Below, piece by piece: positions 47,936 through 58,244 of a DNA stretch of 64,000 bases. The position numbers and the translations under genes were made by a program. Positions within the stretch are counted from its first letter, which is position 1. Every line of letters starts with the position of its first letter. The stretch comes from Turritopsis dohrnii (lineage: Eukaryota; Cnidaria; Hydrozoa; Anthoathecata; Oceaniidae), in contig BQMF02000003.1 in assembly GCA_027922465.2 (NCBI GenBank), forward strand, positions 62,001 to 126,000, read 5' to 3'. Below the pieces are notes generated by a model. It was given only the letters and a program-made list of their open reading frames with translations, did not search any database and was not told the DNA's origin.

Positions 47936-48883
47936 ATTTGATGGCCATTAGTTTACTTTTCTTATAAAACGAAATATAAACCCTTTCACCTCTTAAAATA
48001 CCTAATTGTAGAAATTTTCGGGCGTATTAATTTTCGAGCACGACAAAAAAATTATTTTTCGCGCGTACTAAATTTCGCGCACCCAATAAAAATGTTTATT
48101 TCGCGCAAGCCGTATTTAAAAAAAAAAGACTTATGAAAATAAAATAAGTAACTGTAATTTCAAAAGATTGTCCTTTAAAATCTTTTAAATTATGAAATAT
48201 ATCATGGCTCGTGGGGCTTAGGTTGAGGCGCAGTTAACCGCGACCGATTATAGGCATTCTCTTCTCGTCCAGGGTGGCTTAGAAATTCTATGTTCGTTGA
48301 CACTTCGGATTCCAGCAACAAAGAAAAGCGTATTGTTTGAAGCAAAATACACGGAGTCTCAGGAAATTATAATTATCAGTCCGTTATACAAGAAAGACAG
48401 TGGGCAGGCTACTGCTCGAAGTAATTCTAGAAATTTTTACCATTGAGGTATTGATTTTGGTGAGCTCCTATTCCAATGGAACATTTGGTTTTCGATTTTA
48501 AAAACATTGATGTTTCAATATATTTTGAAAAACCTCATTATAAAAAACTGGCAGATTTGTCATTTTCTGCAAGGGCTGCAATTGGGGCTTTTCTTCTGGT
48601 AATCGCAAACTTTTAGCATTATAACATTTTTTTCCAGGTTAGGGGTGTTTTGACTTCGACGACTGGACTATAATATGGTATAATAGAACCTTATTTCGAA
48701 AGACTTCGTTTTGAGTGTGAACGGCACAATCCGGTTAACAACAGATCCGGAGTGATCATCTCTGCGCAGCGTCTGAACAAGCGTCTGAAATGATAGTTTT
48801 CCGTCATATCATGCGGACAAAACACAAACGATTACAGAAAAAAACAACATTTTTTGCATTTGCTATCTTAATTCTGAGATATC
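47936..48883. other. Intergenic stretch downstream of RPS3A
   Basis: No gene seen. Words such as TTTCGCGC and CGCGCAAG around 48050-48110 repeat with inverted copies and may be a decayed palindromic element. The RPS3A 3' UTR lies at the right edge. Confidence 0.35.
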
Positions 48884-51519
48884 TCATACAGTTTCAACAA
48901 CAGGAGGTTCGTAATTGTCTGGTCTTTCGATAGCAACGCCACCACTAGCATCACCGCCCTCACCTGGCGCAGCAGTGGACGAGGAACCTTCATGCATTTC
49001 CATCAATTTATGAACTAAATAAAAAAAATCATTCTTTAATGAGATTTTCATTCTTCGATTTTTCTTTGGGCGTTATTTTAACTACTGATACTTCAAGACT
49101 GGAACAATATCTAATAAAAGTAGGTAACACACAGTAACACAACATAAATATAGCAAGTCTCAAGCCTTTTTTCATGGAAATAATATTCTTTGAAAAAACA
49201 TGTTTGGGTTTTCAAAGAATGAAAGACAAATAACAAAAAACACGAGACTTCAAATTTAACTGATTATGATTAAACTTAAGTTTTTTCTCAATGTTTTTCT
49301 CAATGTAATTCCAACTAACCAATTTTCATCCAATCTTTCAGGTTGCCTCAAAATTATTCTTTACACATTTTGCTTGAGTGTTTAAAATTATCTTCTCATT
49401 AAACACAAGGTATGAGTTGATTGAAGGAAAACTTACCATCAAATTTAGGTTTCTTTAAACATTTCACTTTCCTGATAAAACAGTCATGTAAAGGATAGAT
49501 ACTTTGGCAGGACTTTTCGATGTCTTGTCCCATACTATCGGGCAGAAGTTTACTGACAACATCCTTTAAATCTTTGGTTGTAACTTCTCGAGTGATGATA
49601 TCAACCATTTTTTTACGAATGGCACGGACTTGCGTTGACTTAGCATAAGCCGTTTTTTTCAACATATTTGGTCGTCTTCGAGTAAATCCAATAGCAAATA
49701 CCCTGAGTAAGTAACCATCAGTTGTTTTGACATCAACATGAGCTTCAATGCACGTCTGCCATTTCTTGACAAGGGATCTAAGTTTGTCGGTTGTCATTGT
49801 CATGCCATGGAAGTTAGTCATACAGTTTCGACCTTGTACATCTTCAACTATCAGTTTGAACTTCCTGAAGGCCATTTCATCATTGTTGAGGTCAGCTTGG
49901 GCCATTTCAATAACTCTTCCTTTCAATCCATCAGAAGCAATTTCTAAAATACAGATTGATAATCATGCATAACATCTGACAAGAGGGATCAAATTTACAA
50001 CTCCATCTGTTGCTAGTAAATAAGTGTTTATTAAACCAATTATGGGGCATGTATTTAGGTGTTCTAATTCATGTTGTTACACTAATTGACATTGTGCATC
50101 AACTTTTTATATCTCAAGACATAAATGTGTGCAAATGGAATTGAAAAAGTGTCAAGAAAAATTGGTGTAAACGAGGAAAAGAATATTTCACAAATTTAAA
50201 AAATGAACAGTGAAGGATGCAGAAATCCTTCTGCCTGCAAGGGCTGTTTATCCCATGATCCAGCTCAAAAAGTTCATTAATAAGTCTTTTTACAGTTTAT
50301 GAAAATGTTCTTTTTTTGATGGATATTTCAAATTAAAATATCAAAATATGCAAAGTATAATTATAATTTTTTGATCCAATTAATAAAGTACAAAGATGTA
50401 ATATGTAAGATCTTGAAATTGAAAATCTCAGAAACAACAAAGAATTTTAAAAAGGTATGAAGCTTGTATGTATAAAAATCAAGGTAAAACGACAGGTTTT
50501 GTTAAAATAAGCAGAAGCTTGAAATCCTAATTTTTTGTTACCGCAATCAGTTACTTTTAGCAACAGGATGAAAACAATAGATTGACTTTTTTTTCCACTG
50601 AAAACCATTCTACACAGCATATAGTGAAAAAAAGGTCAAACAGAAGGAAATAAAGTAACAAAAGATACGTTTAAAGATATGAATACAGTTAAATTTTGGG
50701 CTTTAAAGAGAAAGTTCAATTAAACGATTTGCCCCCACAAATGCACCCCCCATACTTTTTACTAGTTGGCTCTTCATTGCAGAGATTAAAATAACACTAG
50801 TCCTAACACTTATGCTGACCTTACCTCCAGGGCAGAAGAGTGCTCCAAAATCAAGAGCAGAGGAAGATTAGCAAATGATTCAGCAGTGTTTTTATAATCT
50901 TTCTTTGAGTCATTCATTTCTTTGTGAAAATAGGTATCAAAATATTTATTTTTTCATGAATTGGAATGACCTGTGATCTTTTTTCAATATGTGCATATTC
51001 CGTGCTTTTGTGCTGTGTAGAACGGTTTTCAGTGAAAAAATAGGGGTGCGAAAAGGAAATAGCACCCACTTCAGAACATGATGAATCATTCAAAAGGTAA
51101 ATTCAAAGAAATAATAGGAGTGCAAAAACAAAATGAATCAGATAACTTACTTGTTCCTATTGTCTTGGTAACAACAGTTTTTCCAATATTCCTAACATTA
51201 AAATTTGATGGAGCTTTCACATCATACCAGTCCTTCTTGGTAAAGGGATCGACACTGAAATTATATTATACACAGAACAGTCAAAATCTCATGCATTTAT
51301 AGTAGCTAATATTTACAAGTTTTGTATACATAATTAATAATCTACAGGATTACCATATCCGAAAAAATCTATCAAATCAAGACATTTTAAAAGTTATGGC
51401 ATAGTGTTGGACAAAAAAGCCACACCAAAAATCAGGATTTTCTTTATAATTTATCCTTACATCTTTTTTTTGGTTCCTTTCTTTCCCTTGGAAAGTCTCT
51501 TATTCTTGCCTACTGCCAT
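48884..51519 (-). CDS. RPS3A: 40S ribosomal protein S3a (eS1)
   Basis: Four in-phase exons (51461-51519, 51151-51254, 49437-49943, 48884-49014) give 266 residues, close to the 264 of the human protein. eS1 is an essential small-subunit protein near the mRNA exit site. The N-terminus [19 protein letters not shown] is basic, followed by [20 protein letters not shown]. The long exon 3 holds [36 protein letters not shown] and [20 protein letters not shown]. The last exon ends in an acidic, Gly/Ser-rich tail ([10 protein letters not shown]), as expected. The start is the only sensible ATG and gives full family length. Intron 2 is 1.2 kb. Vertebrate RPS3A introns host U73 snoRNAs; I could not find a convincing C/D pair here. 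Confidence 0.98.
50216..50251 (+). repeat. Copy of the SINE conserved block in RPS3A intron 2
   Basis: GATGCAGAAATCCTTCTGCC followed by AAGGGCTGTTTAT parallels the blocks at 20110-20152 and 18993-19039 (minus). Confidence 0.45.
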
Positions 51520-51550
51520 GTCGGCCTATGTTTCGAGACAAGCGGACTTT

Positions 51551-51556
51551 AAAAAG
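51551..51556 (-). promoter_or_regulatory. Possible 5' TOP start of RPS3A mRNA
   Basis: CTTTTT on the minus strand, about 35 nt before the ATG, fits a terminal oligopyrimidine cap site typical of ribosomal protein genes. The start site is inferred only. Confidence 0.35.
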
Positions 51557-52030
51557 ATGGTGTTATAGCTGTGCCTTTGTGAAATGTAGAAAGGTTAGCT
51601 ATTACGGTAACCGAAAAAATGTAAACAAAAAGGAAAACCGGCTTCGTTGTGTTTCGGTGATCGTCAGATGAGCAGTTCGATCTGATCATGCTGGATTTTT
51701 GTGAAAACTTTTTTACAGAACATTGTGGTGCTGGTTTTCTTACACTTTTCACCTCCTAATGTTCATGTTTTGTGCTCTTCCAAGAAAGTTCTCCAAAACA
51801 TGAAAACATTCCAATTTATACCAGGAATTCGAATGTTTTCATATTTTTCAATGGCATTGCGCGATTTTTTGCGCTGTGTATTTTTTGCACCACAAAAACC
51901 AAGATTTTGTTCTTTTTATATAAACCTGGATCCTACTAAGCTGGGCATATTATCTAGTGTGTTGTGTGGAGAATTAAGCAAATTAAAATTAATTATGTGA
52001 AAGGAGTAAAAAATCAAAATAATTTACATA
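51557..52030. other. RPS3A upstream region
   Basis: No coding sequence recognised. The frames here are AT-rich. Confidence 0.3.
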
Positions 52031-52637
52031 TATACCGTCAATCTTCCAAACTTCGGACATCCTTCCAAACAACTTCGGACACGCTAATAAAACAGACCTG
52101 TCTGGTAAACGAAATGTACATGACCACTGATGTTGAAACACAATAAGTATATAAGCGTAAAGCACAATAAGTGTGAAGCGCAATAAGCGTGGTGAAGAAA
52201 GAAGTGATTTTAGATAATTACATCCATTGTTTAGGTCTATCTACCTTAAATCAACGTAATTATAATCCACAACCAGTTCTGCGTTATTGCGTGTGCAAGA
52301 TTGCTCTCAAGCGTAAAGTCAACTAATTCAAATGTTTGATTTTTGTGAAGTTTTAGATCTAGTTTAATTGACAGTGCAGTATGGATTATTATTGATGTGG
52401 TTTGTATTTTGCGGACATGTTTTTTTTATGTCCAAAGTTTGGAAGGATGTCCGAAGTCATGGGCCGCGGAAGCTTTTTTGTTTTAGGGGGGCTGAAGATA
52501 TAGTATCCCCCGCAGGCCCCACCATGGTTGAGGCGAAGAGTCTCAAAAGACTATTCTTGGCAAAATATTGGGGGGGCTCTAGCCCCCCTAGCCCCCCCAG
52601 TTCCGCGGCCCATGGAAGTTTGGAAGGTTGACGGTAT
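52031..52637. mobile_element. TIR element with TATA edges, interrupted by a nested MITE
   Basis: The left end CCGTCAATCTTCCAAACTTC (from 52035), continuing into a GGACATCCTTCC word, is the inverse of the right end (TTGGAAGGATGTCCGAAGT, then after an insertion GGAAGTTTGGAAGGTTGACGG). TATA stands at both edges. The right arm is split by the insertion at 52459-52613. No coding sequence inside. Confidence 0.8.
52459..52613. mobile_element. 155-bp GC-rich MITE nested in the right TIR of another element
   Basis: The ends CATGGGCCGCGGAA and TTCCGCGGCCCATG are perfect inverses, with GGGGGG and CCCCCC runs further in. It is much richer in GC than its surroundings. It splits the right arm of the 52031-52637 element, so it is younger. 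Confidence 0.85.
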
Positions 52638-53110
52638 ATGGTTTACCTTCACAAACTTTTATTTCACAAAAAGCCCTTTACTGTTTTTTCCCCTATTTTT
52701 CTGTAATAAATTTCGATTGATTTTCAGAATCCATAATTTATAACCAAATTAATTGTGATGAAAGAAGATACTGTTAATAACTTCTAAATATATGAGTTTC
52801 CATTATTTGATTGTTTTATTCAAGCTTTCGGCCATTCCTGAGCCCCCAGATCACAATTAATATACAAATATTGTATGCTGCCAATGTTCCTTATTTACAG
52901 ACATCAATCAGAACATATTCCAACTGTCTAAATTAAAAACATGCACATCCCTGTATTGTCAATCAAAATATAATAACACAAACTTCTAAATCAGAGATAA
53001 TTGATAAGTGGTTTTTTGAAATTTCGTGCGTGGCTTTACATGAAAACTACAAAAACATTCTTTATATAAGTATTTTAGTATTTTGCCACTTATTCACGAA
53101 AAAATAGACA
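52638..53110. other. gene-free stretch
   Basis: AT-rich sequence without a recognised feature. It lies between the nested MITE pair and the Penelope-like element. Confidence 0.3.
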
Positions 53111-54720
53111 TTATATACCATGTTGATTTCCTGCACAGCAGCAGAACAAAGTGAACAACGTATCACGAAAGGAAAACAAAGTTTTACGACGTTTCGCTGG
53201 CCACAGCCAGCATTTTCAAGTAAATATTTTTTACAATTTCAGTCTATATATACTAAAAAAAAAGCACGCCTTGATGTGTCAATAATAAATATCAGAAATA
53301 ACCATATAAGGTGATAAAGCAAATACAGGGTATTCAACTGTAAAGAAATAATGGTATAGAAGTTAAATTATGATTTAAAACAGGACAGTCCCGAGAGATT
53401 AAAAGATTCTCCATCAATTCCAAACGAAAATTGTTACTAGAAGAAGCGAGAATACTGAAATCGTCAAAGCAAGGAGAGTGATCACATGACAATAAATGGT
53501 CCTTAATGGCCGTTCTACAAGAAACTGCACGTTTGCCAGTGAGTGCGGATGTGCCTAAGTGTTCAGAAGCTCTCACCCTGAGATGTTGTTTAGTTTTACC
53601 AATATAGGTAGCATTGCAGCCACCACACGTAAATTTATAAACAACTCCGGACAAGAGCTCCTTTTTCACATTATCTTTGAATTTGAAAAAACTAGATAAC
53701 CTAACTGAAGTTTTAAAAATAACTTGTAACTTACAGCAAGGTAAACTATCCCTACAAACCTTGGACAACCTGGATCTAGTTTGCAAGGAAAGTTTACCCA
53801 GGTAAGGAATAACGACAATAAGATCCTTCTTGGGGACTGTAACAATAGTCTCCCGTACAGAAAATAATTTTTCAAAAAATATTCGAATACACTTATCAAT
53901 TAGAGATAGAGGATAACCATTTTTCTTAAAGATTTCTTTGAGCTTAACAAGCTCTTCATGAAAACGTGACATATCGGAACAAATCGAAAAGCATCGAAAA
54001 ATCAAGGTGGAAACCAAACCAATCTTATATGATATGGGAATGAAACTAGTGAAGTTAGTATACAATCCACTAAAAGTGGGTTTCCGATAAACAGAAGTAG
54101 CAAATTGGCCGTTGACTCTTTCAATGCTAACATCTAGAAAAGGCATCTTATTACCACTTTCCTCCTCGGATGAAAAATTGATGTTAGCATGGCGACTAGA
54201 TAAATAACTTTTGAACAGAGAAACGTGTTCTTGTGAAGAAAAAAGAACAAAAATATCGTCAACATAACGTCTATAATATAATGGCTTAAAGTTAGAAGGA
54301 CAATTTTCTAACCAGTTTTTCTCATGATAACATAAAAAAGTGTTGGCTAAAGTGGGGCCTAACGGGGAGCCCATAGCTACACCATCAATTTGCTTGTAAC
54401 ACTTCCCATTAAAAACAAAATACGATTCGGAAACAGCAAGACAAAGAAGCCTCCTAAAGTCTCTACGTGAGAGTCCCTCCACAGAGTCCGTGTTGTTAAA
54501 CAAACTGTTAACACAAATATCGAGAGTCTCATCCAGAGGAATATTTGTAAAGAGAGAGTCAATATACCATTAAGGAAAGTTCGTTGTAGAAACATAATGG
54601 AGAACCTCAGTTTCACCCAAGCATCGCTTGTAATAAAAGTATGATTTTTAAAGTTTGTTATTGGCAAACGTCTTGTGCTTCAAAGCTCTCTTGCAGTTAA
54701 CAAAATTCATCGAAGTCGTT
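53111..54720 (-). mobile_element. Penelope-like retroelement, 5'-truncated: reverse transcriptase plus GIY-YIG endonuclease
   Basis: A 389-codon frame (53334-54503) holds the RT core (GVAMGSPLGPTLAN at 41-54, catalytic YVDD at 80-83, KMPFLDVSI downstream). It then holds a GIY-YIG endonuclease in its last third (VVYKFTCGGCNATYIGKTKQ, with the CXXC knuckle found in Penelope-like elements). Reading upstream in the same frame gives DSLFTNIPLDETLD, but an in-frame TAA (about 54570) splits it from TEVLHYVSTTNFP. Protein similarity then fades near 54720. The 3' flank has a GCTGGCTGTGGCC word and CGAAACGTCG (53180-53215), of the kind that ends such elements. It is a dead copy with a largely intact C-terminal two-domain frame. 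Confidence 0.9.
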
Positions 54721-55050
54721 CATAGTTTAACTTTTTAAAAGCTATATTTTTAAATGCTTGGTAGCTGGCTTAGGTAGATTATATAGATATGTAATTAGTT
54801 TAAAACATGGTATTTCTGATGAATTTTTCGCTTTTACTTTGTTTCTTATATTTCTTTTGAAAAAGTTTGTGTTTTTTTCTTTTCGTACTTACAGTTCTTT
54901 TTTAAGAAACTATCATATAAAATGTGTATCCATGGTTACAATTCGCCCGTTTAAAGACAATGACATGAAGTTTCTTATAATACACATTAGTATTATACTT
55001 TAACTTTGTTTTTGTGAAGTTTCTTTGATTTTTAGTTTAAATCATGGTTC
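54721..55050. other. gene-free stretch
   Basis: No supported feature. The AT-rich frame 54758-55003 has no domain signal. Confidence 0.3.
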
Positions 55051-55054
55051 CGAC

Positions 55055-55865
55055 CAGGGTTGAAGCCCCCCCCCCCCAACAAAATTAGCTCCCCCCCCCC
55101 CCCCCCCCCCTCCCCCCCCAAACCTTTAGGTCCCCCCTGACTCCTGCAAATGCCAAGTCCCCCCCAAAATAAAGCTTTGTAAGATGTTTTTTATTTTTTA
55201 GCAAAAAAATCTATGGAATATCTTGTTTTATTCGAAATTCATGATTTCTTTTTAATGAAAAAGAAGAATATAACTACGTCATCAACAAATGGTGACTGAA
55301 ATTTTAGAATAGTATAATTCATCTTGAACATAAACGTTGCTAAGATACATGTCGCGACGCGATACTTTCTTTTACTTGACTGTCTAGACAAATGTTAATA
55401 TAGCATGAAAAAAAGAAACAAACACACCTGATGTATTCAACGTAAATATTAGAGAATGTCTCGTTAATATTATGTTAAAATACTTCATAACATTTATAAA
55501 ATGGTCTGTTCTAAAATCTGCTTTGTAGTACATAATCGTTAAAAAATGTGCATTGTATGTCATTATTTTCTATGCAAAATAATGCATAATGAATAATGCC
55601 CGCATTCTGCATCGCTATTTTTGTTAAGTCTGTTTTATGCTGAACGAAATAACTATGGCCTTAGGTTAATGAAAGTAAATTACAAGAATAGTTTGTTGAT
55701 TTTAGAAAAAAAATATATATGAACTAGAAAAATGTTTAACCCCCAGATGTTTCCCTTTACATATTAGGTTCCCCCAGAAAAGTGAGCTCCCCCCTGAATT
55801 TCTAAAAAATTACAGCCCCCAGGCCATTTTAGGACCATTTTAGATTTACCTCCCCCCAAATAGAT
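55055..55865. repeat. C-rich bounded repeat (poly-C clusters at both ends)
   Basis: A cluster of long C runs (55067-55170; up to about 20 C, set in CAAAATTAGCTCCCC and TAGGTCCCCCC contexts) and a second cluster (55740-55860: TTAGGTTCCCCCAG, GAGCTCCCCCCTG, ACCTCCCCCC) enclose about 570 bp of AT-rich DNA. The shared TTAGGT-CCCCC and AGCTCCCCC words in both suggest two copies of one C-rich module, or the two ends of one element. Unclassified. Confidence 0.5.
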
Positions 55866-56608
55866 GTAAATATAAAGTAATCATATACAATGAAAAACAT
55901 CATGTACATACATCAACAACTATCGTTAATATTACATGGTAAATATGCAATGCATAAATTAAATGTAGTATTTCAAAAATTAAATATTTCTGTAAAGAAT
56001 TGTGAAAATACTGAAAGAAATGTGTTAAAGAACTTTTTAAACAATATCATATCAGGCCTCGAAATTTCAAACTTTCACGTAAACTATACTTCGTTTCCGT
56101 ATTATATCTGTAAGAAACGATCATTACCAATGTAGTTCATTAATGAATGGGTACCGCCATTTTGGTTCTTGGAAACGATCATTTCCATATATTGTCACCC
56201 AAAAGCTCCAGCTGAGTGACGAATGAAAGTTGAATGAGTCCGTTAAAAATAAAGGGTGTTGTTTTCATTCGATTTGTCATTTTATTTCATTTTATGTCGT
56301 TATCATCTCAGTGATTCAACTGTTATATCTTCTATAAAACAGAAATGGGTACTTTACAGAAATGGCAATTCGTTTCCCTAGATGATGCTATCACAATAAC
56401 GATGTGGTAACGGAAAGATTGTTACCGTGAAATTTTGAGGCCTGCATGTTTATAAATATCATTTTGGATGCAGGAATCCCTTTTTTAAAAATGTAGCAAT
56501 AGAGGTAATGTGAAGTTTGAATTTATTCACTTTGAAAGTTCCATTAAAAAATGACTCCATGTACCTATTGCATTCTTTCATAGTGAATTGCAGAATAACA
56601 AGGTGGAA
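55866..56608. other. 5' flank of COQ4
   Basis: No exon recognised. An acceptor-like GTGAATTGCAG ends at 56593, fifteen bases before the COQ4 ATG. Confidence 0.4.
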
Positions 56609-57430
56609 ATGTTAATTATTAAATTAGGAAGTTCTACCAGAAGATTGAACAAAACTGCTTGTATGCGTTTTATCAAGCATCAATGGTTGTTCGGAACTCA
56701 TTATTATAGTACTGGACAGAAGCAAGACTTTTTACCACAACCAGATGGGTCATTGTATGAGGGGCATAGAAGGATATCAGACATTCAACGAAGTTTGTTG
56801 GCAGTTGGATCAGCGATTTCTGCATTGAATAATCCGCTCAGATCAGATATGGTTGCGGCACTTGGTGAAACAGTAGATTTTGGAATGTTTCGGAAACTTC
56901 AACTCCTAATGTTAAATGATGAAACTGGATGCAAGATTTTAAATGAAAAACCCATAATAGATAGTGAATCAGTAGTTATTGAAGATCTTCTCAAATTACC
57001 GGGAAATACATTTGGATATACATATGCCAAGTTCATGACAGATTATGATTTAACTGCAGATTCACGTCCATTGGTACATTATATTGATAACACTGAGTTA
57101 GCTTATATCATCAAAAGGTATCGTCAAATTCATGATTTTGTACACTGTTTACTTGGGTTTTCTGTTAGCGTGCCAGCGGAGGTTGTTGTCAAATGGTTTG
57201 AATTTGCTCATTTTGGATTTCCAATGACTGCATTAGCTTCTGTATTTGGACCACTAGCATGTAGCTTTGAAGAGAAGAGAAAAATCACACAGTTCATTCC
57301 TTGGGCATTATACAATGGATTACATGTTAAGCCAATGCTGAACATTTATTTTGAGAAGCATTTTCATGATGATGTCAGTGAGTTGAGAGGTTGGCTTGGA
57401 ATCACTCAACCTCCGTATGATCCATTGTAA
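56609..57430 (+). CDS. COQ4: COQ4, ubiquinone biosynthesis protein, mitochondrial
   Basis: A single open exon of 273 codons, near the usual 260-270. COQ4 acts on the matrix face of the inner mitochondrial membrane in the coenzyme Q synthesis complex; recent work assigns it an oxidative decarboxylation of the ring. The conserved zinc-site motif HDxxH-x11-E is intact (H175, D176, H179, E191, in HDFVHCLLGFSVSVPAEVVV). Other family blocks include RRISDIQRSLLAVGSA near the N-terminus and PLACSFEEKRKI, with a C-terminal WLGITQPP. The first 35 residues are basic and lack acids, fitting a mitochondrial presequence. The ATG at 56609 is the first in frame. The gene lacks introns here, which is odd beside intron-rich neighbours. 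MOCS2 starts 540 bp downstream. Confidence 0.97.
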   Translation: MLIIKLGSSTRRLNKTACMRFIKHQWLFGTHYYSTGQKQDFLPQPDGSLYEGHRRISDIQRSLLAVGSAISALNNPLRSDMVAALGETVDFGMFRKLQLLMLNDETGCKILNEKPIIDSESVVIEDLLKLPGNTFGYTYAKFMTDYDLTADSRPLVHYIDNTELAYIIKRYRQIHDFVHCLLGFSVSVPAEVVVKWFEFAHFGFPMTALASVFGPLACSFEEKRKITQFIPWALYNGLHVKPMLNIYFEKHFHDDVSELRGWLGITQPPYDPL

Positions 57431-57970
57431 TAAGTCTTTTGTTTGGTACTTTTTGTTCAAAATTTCTTTTGCAGTGTTACATGTTATTGATTTTTATACA
57501 TGCAGTTTAAATCATGTAAAAATGAGCCATTATTTTATTTTATAGTTATTTTTTATAAATTATGTTTTCGCAATGAAATGTTCTGCAATGTTCTTTACAG
57601 GACAATGTAATTATCATTATACGAACCTGAACTGCACATAGATTTCATGTTGCTGCAGTCATTTGTTCTTGTAAAGATCAATTTGGAATGTGTTCCAAGA
57701 GGACCAAAATGTTTTTGGTTGTCTTAAAATTATCTTTTTTCTGATGCAAATCACGAATACAGAACTTGATCTGAATATATGGTCTTACCGGCAAATTACA
57801 AATGACAAAATCAGATTATTATGTTGATACTCTGCTTTGTAAAAGTGAAATTTTGTAAGCTCACAGGAAGTGAAAGTGTTTGTGTTCCAGAATACAATTT
57901 TTATTCCTCTATAATATGTTCCTAGATATTCCTGTCAACTTGCAAGACTCTGTGACGATTTCAGGATGAA
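57431..57970. other. COQ4-MOCS2 interval
   Basis: It holds the COQ4 3' UTR and MOCS2 5' region. No AATAAA is obvious close to the COQ4 stop. The interval ends in ACGATTTCAG (AG at 57963-57964), an acceptor-like site seven bases before the MOCS2A ATG. Confidence 0.4.
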
Positions 57971-58243
57971 ATGGAAGAAAATGAAGATGTTACAGTGAAG
58001 ATTTTATTCTTTGCAAAGGCAAGAGAAATTCTTGGAACTGAACATTCATCTTTAACTGTGAACAAAGAAATAATTGTAGAAGATTTCCTTGAAATTATTG
58101 AAAATCAATTTCCATCTATAAGGACTTTAAAAAGAAACTTCATCATTGCTCATAACCAGGTGTACATCAGCGATACTTCTTCAACCTTAAAACTTCAGAA
58201 CGATCATGAAATTGCTGTAATACCTCCACTGAGTGGCGGATAA
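57971..58243 (+). CDS. MOCS2: MOCS2A, small sulfur-carrier subunit of molybdopterin synthase
   Basis: 90 residues with the ubiquitin-like MoaD fold and the obligatory Gly-Gly end (IPPLSGG). In the family the terminal glycine is adenylated and thiocarboxylated by MOCS3, then donates sulfur to make molybdopterin in the cytosol. VKILFFAKAREILG near residue 10 is the conserved first strand and helix. The reading frame has no intron. Another ATG five bases upstream (57966) opens an 11-codon-scale overlapping frame that stops at 57998 and could reduce initiation here. The MOCS2B start follows the TAA after one base. Confidence 0.95.
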   Translation: MEENEDVTVKILFFAKAREILGTEHSSLTVNKEIIVEDFLEIIENQFPSIRTLKRNFIIAHNQVYISDTSSTLKLQNDHEIAVIPPLSGG

Positions 58244-58244
58244 A

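Noticed and set aside
49738..49972. Two plus-strand frames across RPS3A exon 3
   Set aside because: Antisense shadows of the conserved RPS3A exon.
49015..51460. snoRNA genes (U73-like) in RPS3A introns
   Set aside because: Expected from vertebrates, but I found no C box and D box pair with proper spacing on the minus strand.
56588..56608. TTG start extending COQ4 by seven residues
   Set aside because: It lies across a likely acceptor (AG at 56593) and ATG at 56609 gives the usual length.
58233..58244. GTG start giving MADK- before MOCS2B
   Set aside because: An ATG in the same frame follows at 58245 and gives the normal family length; GTG starts are rare in animals.
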